From NCBI GenBank assembly GCA_016722525.1, contig JADKJB010000032.1, positions 186,001 through 250,000 of the forward strand: a stretch of 64,000 bases of DNA. Direction: 5' to 3'. This stretch comes from Bacteroidota bacterium (GTDB lineage Bacteria; Bacteroidota; Bacteroidia; AKYH767-A; OLB10). The translations under genes and the position numbers were made by a program. Of the stretch, positions 59,723 to 64,000 are shown piece by piece. Every line of letters starts with the position of its first letter. Position 1 is the stretch's first letter. The notes below the pieces were generated by a model. The model made no database searches. It was not told where the DNA came from and worked only from the letters and a program-made list of their open reading frames with translations.

Positions 59723-62178
59723 ATGAATAGCAATTCCAGAATTAGAATATTTGTAATCGTCGCATTTTTAGCGTCCGGTAGTTTGCTTTACTATGCTTAT
59801 AGCCGAATGCAGGAAAATGTAAACAGCCTGGTAACAACAGTTAAAGAAAGCGCACAGCCAGATCGTGATTTGATTAGGATCAAAGAACTTTGGACTTCAA
59901 TTAATGCTGCCGGTAATAACGTAAGAGCTTTTGCTGTAACGCGTGATAATAATTACCTGGTGCAATTCCTTGAAATGAAGGATACCTTGAAAGCAGGTAT
60001 TGATAGTTTAAAGTCAGGTGCTATTACAGCAGGACGAAACATTGATGATTTTATCAAGCTGGATACTCTGTTATCCTCAAAAATAGAAATTTATGATCAT
60101 CTTCTTGAAATCAATTATAATCGGATTATTACTGATGCAATTAAAAACCTCGACGAAAATGAATTAAAAGACGATACTACTGATATTTTTAAGGATCAGG
60201 GATCTATGTTGCAGCGAATGTTTTCTGGTAAGTATAGTAGGAAGGCACTTAAGTTAAAAGCCGATAGTTTGCTTGCCGAAAGAAATACAAAGGTGACAGA
60301 GTTTAATAAAAACGCAAATCGTATCAGAGAAGAGGAAGCATTAAAATTAAGATGCAATCAGAAAAGGAATTAAATCTTCTGGCTGCTGATAAAATTGTGA
60401 CAGCTCAAATTGAACGGGTCATAAAAAAACTGGAACAAGCAGAAAGAGAGCGAATTAATTTTAAAGTTACCGAATCAGAAGCTACTGCAAATGATGCTGC
60501 CAGATCGATACGAAATATTATGATTGTTGGGCTTTTGCTGATTTTAATTCTTCTGATTTTTGTTTTACGTGATATTGAAGTTTCCAATAAACGACGAAAG
60601 GAACTTATTCTGGCAAGACAGGAAGCGGAAAAGCTGGCAAAGGCCAAAGAAGAATTTATGTCTACGATGAGTCATGAAATCAGAACACCTTTAACTTCTG
60701 TGATTGGATTTTCTGAAAAATTGAGTCAAACCAATTTAGACGATACCCAACAACGTTTTATGAAAGCCATTTCCGGCTCATCAAGCCATTTGTTATCAAT
60801 AGTTAACGATGTTCTTGATTTTACTCGTGTTGATTCAGGTAAATTGAAATTTGAAGAAGTTCCATTTAAGGCAGCCGATATTTTTAATGAAGTAGGTGAA
60901 TCCTTTATATGGAAGGCACAAGAAAAAGGTATTCAATTAAAATTTTATATCCAACCTATTGCTACATTAATTTTAAATGGCGATCCTGTTCGTTTAAGAC
61001 AGGTATTGTTCAATTTAGTTGGAAATGCAATTAAGTTTACTGAAAAAGGAAGTGTAGATATTACTGCCACTTTTACGGATGAAAAGGAGAAAGCAATTTT
61101 ACTCTTTCATATTAGTGATACCGGTGTAGGAATTGCTGCTAATAGAATTGAAGCCATTTTTGGAGAATTTGAACAAGCCGATGCATCTGTGGTGAGAAAA
61201 TTTGGAGGGAGTGGTTTGGGACTTTCTATTTCTAAACGGATTGTTGAACAACAAGGAGGAAGCATCACTGTAGAAAGTATGCCTGCCATTGGTTCAGTTT
61301 TCTCTGTTCGTATTCCTTACAAATGGGGTGAGCTTGAACCACGTGAAACTTCATTTACTGAAGATGAGCAGGAAACACCTTTGAAGGGACTGGCAGTTAT
61401 TTTGGCTGAAGACGATCCTATGATAAGGGAATTGCAACATCATAGCCTTGAAAATTTAGGGGCCAAAGTGTTTCTTGCTGAAGATGGAAAACAAGCAATT
61501 TCTATATTTCACAAAAATCATGCTGATTTTATTCTTATGGATATTCAAATGCCTGAGATGACCGGACCCGAAGCCGTCAAAATTATCAGAAATGATTTTC
61601 CGAAAATAAAAAAATGTCCCTGTGATTGCTATGACTGCAAATATCCTTCAACATGATTTGTTAAAATGGATGGAGGAAGGGATGTCTGATTTATTACTAA
61701 ACCATTCCGTGAGCAGGAATTGCTTGAGAAAATAAGTAAACTCCTGAATATTGAAACCAAAAATAAAAAGGAAATTTTAAAACCAAAAATTAAGGATGCA
61801 GACCCTTACAGTTTTAATCAACCAAGACCTGAAAACTATTACGATCTAAATGAATTGATCGCCTCCTCACAAGGCAATAACGAATTCACCCGTAAAATGA
61901 TCAACCTTTTTTTAACCAGCTCTTTCGCTTCTATTAATAATCTCAAGTTTCATCTCAAACAAAATAATTGGGAGCAACTTGGTAAAACTGCTCATCGAAT
62001 GATAGGCTCTTATAAGCAAATGGGAATTGGTTATGTGGCCTCCATGCTGAAAGAACTTGAAGAAACAGCTTCCGGTTCCCGAGAATTAGGTAAAGCAGCA
62101 TGGCTCGTAAAAGAAACTGAATCGTACTCTTCAGAAGTTTTTGATTTATTAAAGAAAGAATTGAATAATTTTTCCTGA
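59723..62178 (+). CDS. Hybrid sensor histidine kinase with receiver and HPt domains, three frameshifts
   Basis: The reconstructed protein is about 818 residues. TM1 (about 8-25), a periplasmic helical sensor resembling CHASE3, and TM2 (about 266-283) precede the HisKA domain (MSTMSHEIRTPLTSVIGFS, His at about 318). The ATPase domain has FNLVGNAIKFTEKG, DTGVGI and FGGSGLGLSIS. A receiver domain follows (ILAEDDPMIRELQ, phospho-Asp in FILMDIQMPEMTG), then an HPt domain whose His is in LGKTAHRMIGSYKQMG. Shifts: one A lost at about 60348 (restores LKMQSEKELNLLAADK), one A gained at about 61610-61616 (restores NVPVIAMTANILQHDLL) and one A lost at about 61702 (restores LKPFREQELLEKI). Open parts are 59723-60373, 60352-61656 and 61720-62178. 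The next gene is its probable partner regulator. Confidence 0.87.
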
Positions 62179-62273
62179 AATGTTATTCAATTTAAATATT
62201 GCATTGATGTTTGAATGCGTGGAAAAAAGTAGTATTTTTTTTATTAAAAAGGCTTTATTAAAAATATAGTTTC

Positions 62274-63638
62274 ATGGTAGAAAGTTCCGGTAGTAAAACC
62301 AAAATTTTTGTTGTTGAAGATGATGAATGGTATCGCGAATATCTTGCTTATACATTAGCATTAGATCCTGATCATGATGTGAAGAGTTTTGCTACAGGAA
62401 AGAAATTTCTATCCAGCCTGGATGAATGCCCCGATGTTGTAACCATAGATTATGGTTTACCTGATATGACCGGCGCTACTTTATTAAATGAAATCAAGAA
62501 AAAATTGCCTTCCGCTGAAGTAATAGTTATTTCTGAACAAGATAAAATTGATACGGCATTGCAGTTACTGAAAGCCGGTGCTTATGATTATTTCGTAAAA
62601 AGCAAAGATATCAGAGAACGCCTGATGAATACTTTGAACCACATAAAAGATGGTTTGAAACTAAAAACAGATTGAATTCTCTTGAAAAGAAGTGCTGAGC
62701 AAGTACGATTTTCGAAAGAATATTATTGGAAATTCTCCCGCCATGATCCGAATTTTCGAACTGATTGAAAAAACACTTAATAATAACTTAACTGTTACTA
62801 TTACCGGCGAAACTGGTACCGGTAAAGAAGAAGTTGCCAGAGCTATTCATTTTAATTCAACTTTTAGTAAAGGACCTTTTGTTGCAATTAATATGGCAGC
62901 AGTTCCTAAAGAACTTGCTGAAAGTGAATTGTTCGCCACGAAAAAGGAGCCTTTACAGGTGCCATTGCTTCGCGAATGGGTAAATTTGAAGAAGCTAATA
63001 ACGGAACTATTTTTCTTGATGAAATCGGTGATATGGAACTTGCGCTTCAAGTAAAATTATTGCGCGTATTACAAGAAAAAACTATTACAAAGGTTGGAGG
63101 TAACCAACAAATTAAAGTCAACAACAGAGTATTGGTTGCTACACATAAAAACCTTCGTGAGGAAGTTGAAAAAGGGAACTTTCGGGAGGATTTGTATTAT
63201 CGGATTTTTGGTCTCACCATTGACCTTCCTCCTTTAAGGGAAAGAGGTCAGGATATTCTTTTGCTCTTTGGACATTTTGTAAACTGGTTCTGCAAAGAAA
63301 ATAATATGGCAAAAAAATCTTTTTCTAATGAGGTACAAGCATTGTTGTTAAATTATTCCTTTCCTGGAAATGTAAGAGAACTTAAATCTTTAGCTGAATT
63401 AGCTTGTGTAATGTCATCAGGAAATGAAATAACGGTTTCCGATATAAAAATTAACGACACCGCTTCGTCTGGCAGCTTCTTTAACGACCATATGACTCTC
63501 GACGACTATACCCGGAAAATAATTAAACATTATCTCGATAGCAATGATCAAAATGTAACTGGCATAGCTAAAATGTTAGGCATTGGCAAATCCACAATTT
63601 ACAGGTATCTGAAGGATGAAAATTTAGAAAAAAAATAA
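62274..63638 (+). CDS. NtrC-family sigma-54-dependent response regulator, three frameshifts
   Basis: The reconstructed protein is about 455 residues. The receiver domain (about 9-125) has VVEDDEWYREYLA and the phospho-Asp in VTIDYGLPDMTG. The AAA+ domain has Walker A GETGTGKEEVARAIH, the sigma-54-contact GAFTGA loop (visible only after frame correction), Walker B GTIFLDEIGDM and the arginine-finger region FREDLYYRIFGLTIDLPPLRE. A Fis-type helix-turn-helix ends the protein (VTGIAKMLGIGKSTIYRYLK). Each shift is a one-base loss: A at about 62663-62667, A at about 62685-62688, and G at about 62935 (restores FGHEKGAFTGAIASRMG). Open parts are 62274-62675, 62692-63054 and 62976-63638. It probably activates sigma-54 promoters when phosphorylated by the upstream hybrid kinase. 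Confidence 0.88.
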
Positions 63639-63693
63639 GTCTTGTCAACCGATGAATATTTAATAAAGCAAATGAGAACTTATCGTTTTCAAA

Positions 63694-63823
63694 TTTCAAC
63701 TTGTCCCTTTCAACTTGTCCCTTGTCACTGTTCACTACTCACTTCTTACTGATCACTATTTACTGGTCACTGGAAACTGATCACTTGTCACTAATCACTT
63801 GTTACTTGTCACTTGTCACTGAT
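63694..63823 (+). repeat. Degenerate short tandem repeat (TCACTT / TTGTCACT type)
   Basis: About 130 bp consist of imperfect repeats of a 6-8 bp word such as CACTTGT, TCACTGA, TCACTAA and TCACTTC, for example CACTTGTCACTGATCACT-like runs. It fills most of the gap between the sigma-54 regulator and the S1-domain gene. It has little secondary structure and no coding sense. Confidence 0.8.
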
Positions 63824-63825
63824 TT

Positions 63826-64000
63826 ATGTCAAAACTAACTGACGCACAAAAACGATACATTGAAAATTAATCCCGGACAAAGGGCTACAGGAGTGATTAA
63901 ATCATTCCAGGATTTTGGTGCATTTGTTTCCATTGGCTTAGTCAGTGGATTACTTCACAATAAAAATATTCGTTGGGGTAGAGTAGAGCACCCTGAACAT
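63826..64000 (+). CDS. S1 RNA-binding-domain protein (3' end outside window), probably frameshifted
   Basis: The frame ttg-aaa-att from 63860 to the window end reads GQRATGVIKSFQDFGAFVSI and GLLHNKNIRWGRVEHPEH, the N-terminal strands of an S1 RNA-binding domain of the type in ribosomal protein S1 and related proteins. An ATG at 63826 (MSKLTDAQKRYIE) stops in its own frame at TAA 63868-63870. It would join the S1 frame if the A-run in gaaaattaat at about 63862-63866 had one base less or two more, so a frame error is likely. Only the start of the gene is in the window, so length, number of S1 domains and function are open. Confidence 0.6.

Noticed and set aside
63694..63823. Coding sequence or tRNA-like structure in the TCACTT repeat
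   Set aside because: Short-word repetition explains the sequence; there is no cloverleaf, no start with a sustained frame, and no hairpin of note.
1..64000. Insertion sequences or recent horizontal islands
   Set aside because: No transposase or integrase motif, no terminal inverted repeats with target duplications, and no integration next to a tRNA gene were seen.

Overview
The window is a stretch of chromosome from a Bacteroidota bacterium. The evidence is AT-rich DNA, candidate promoters of the Bacteroidota TAnnTTTG type instead of -35/-10 boxes, seven secreted proteins ending in a type A type-IX-secretion (T9SS, Por) sorting domain, many PKD and Ig-like surface domains, and a Ddl / PASTA / RluD gene order. 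An MqnE aminofutalosine synthase suggests menaquinone made by the futalosine route, which (as inference) fits the Chitinophagia/Sphingobacteriia/Cytophagia side of the phylum better than typical Flavobacteriia. No tRNA, rRNA, IS element, prophage or CRISPR array was seen.

Layout: 1-1.5 kb is the end of a surface-polysaccharide locus (DegT aminotransferase, sugar phosphotransferase). 1.5-12.3 kb is mostly housekeeping: Transglut_core2 protein, acyltransferase-3, the pntAa-pntAb-pntB transhydrogenase operon, two metallo-beta-lactamase-fold enzymes, YbaB, endonuclease IV and a three-gene set of small exported proteins. 12.4-18.5 kb has an exported coiled-coil protein, a membrane histidine kinase, a DPP-IV-like peptidase and an FKBP lipoprotein. 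18.6-26.4 kb holds two tandem paralogous glucose/sorbosone-dehydrogenase-like T9SS proteins. 26.6-33.9 kb is a second polysaccharide cluster (polymerase-like membrane protein, asparagine synthetase, three glycosyltransferases). 33.9-38 kb is a giant PKD-repeat protein. 38-45.2 kb has RdgB and the wall-linked group Ddl-PASTA-T9SS protein-RluD. 45.4-54.8 kb has MqnE, an M43 protease, an orphan OmpR-type regulator, a small holin-4-2-like membrane protein, an AddB-like nuclease and a GH18 chitinase. 54.8-58.3 kb pairs a small lipoprotein with a reprolysin-like protease whose propeptide it resembles, separated by a tandem palindromic repeat. 58.5-63.7 kb has a coiled-coil lipoprotein and a hybrid kinase next to a sigma-54 response regulator. 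The window ends in an S1-domain gene after a degenerate repeat.

An important property of the sequence: at least 12 genes are broken by one-base frame changes, almost all in short homopolymers and mostly deletions. In each case a neighbouring frame continues the same protein family without loss of residues. I therefore treat them as probable sequencing/assembly errors, annotate the joined span as one CDS, and give the shift position. Only resequencing can exclude true pseudogenes.

The most interesting items are the fused double D-Ala-D-Ala ligase, the stand-alone propeptide-like lipoprotein beside a protease with the same propeptide, the tandem palindromic array between those two genes, and the predicted HPt-to-sigma-54-regulator phosphorelay.
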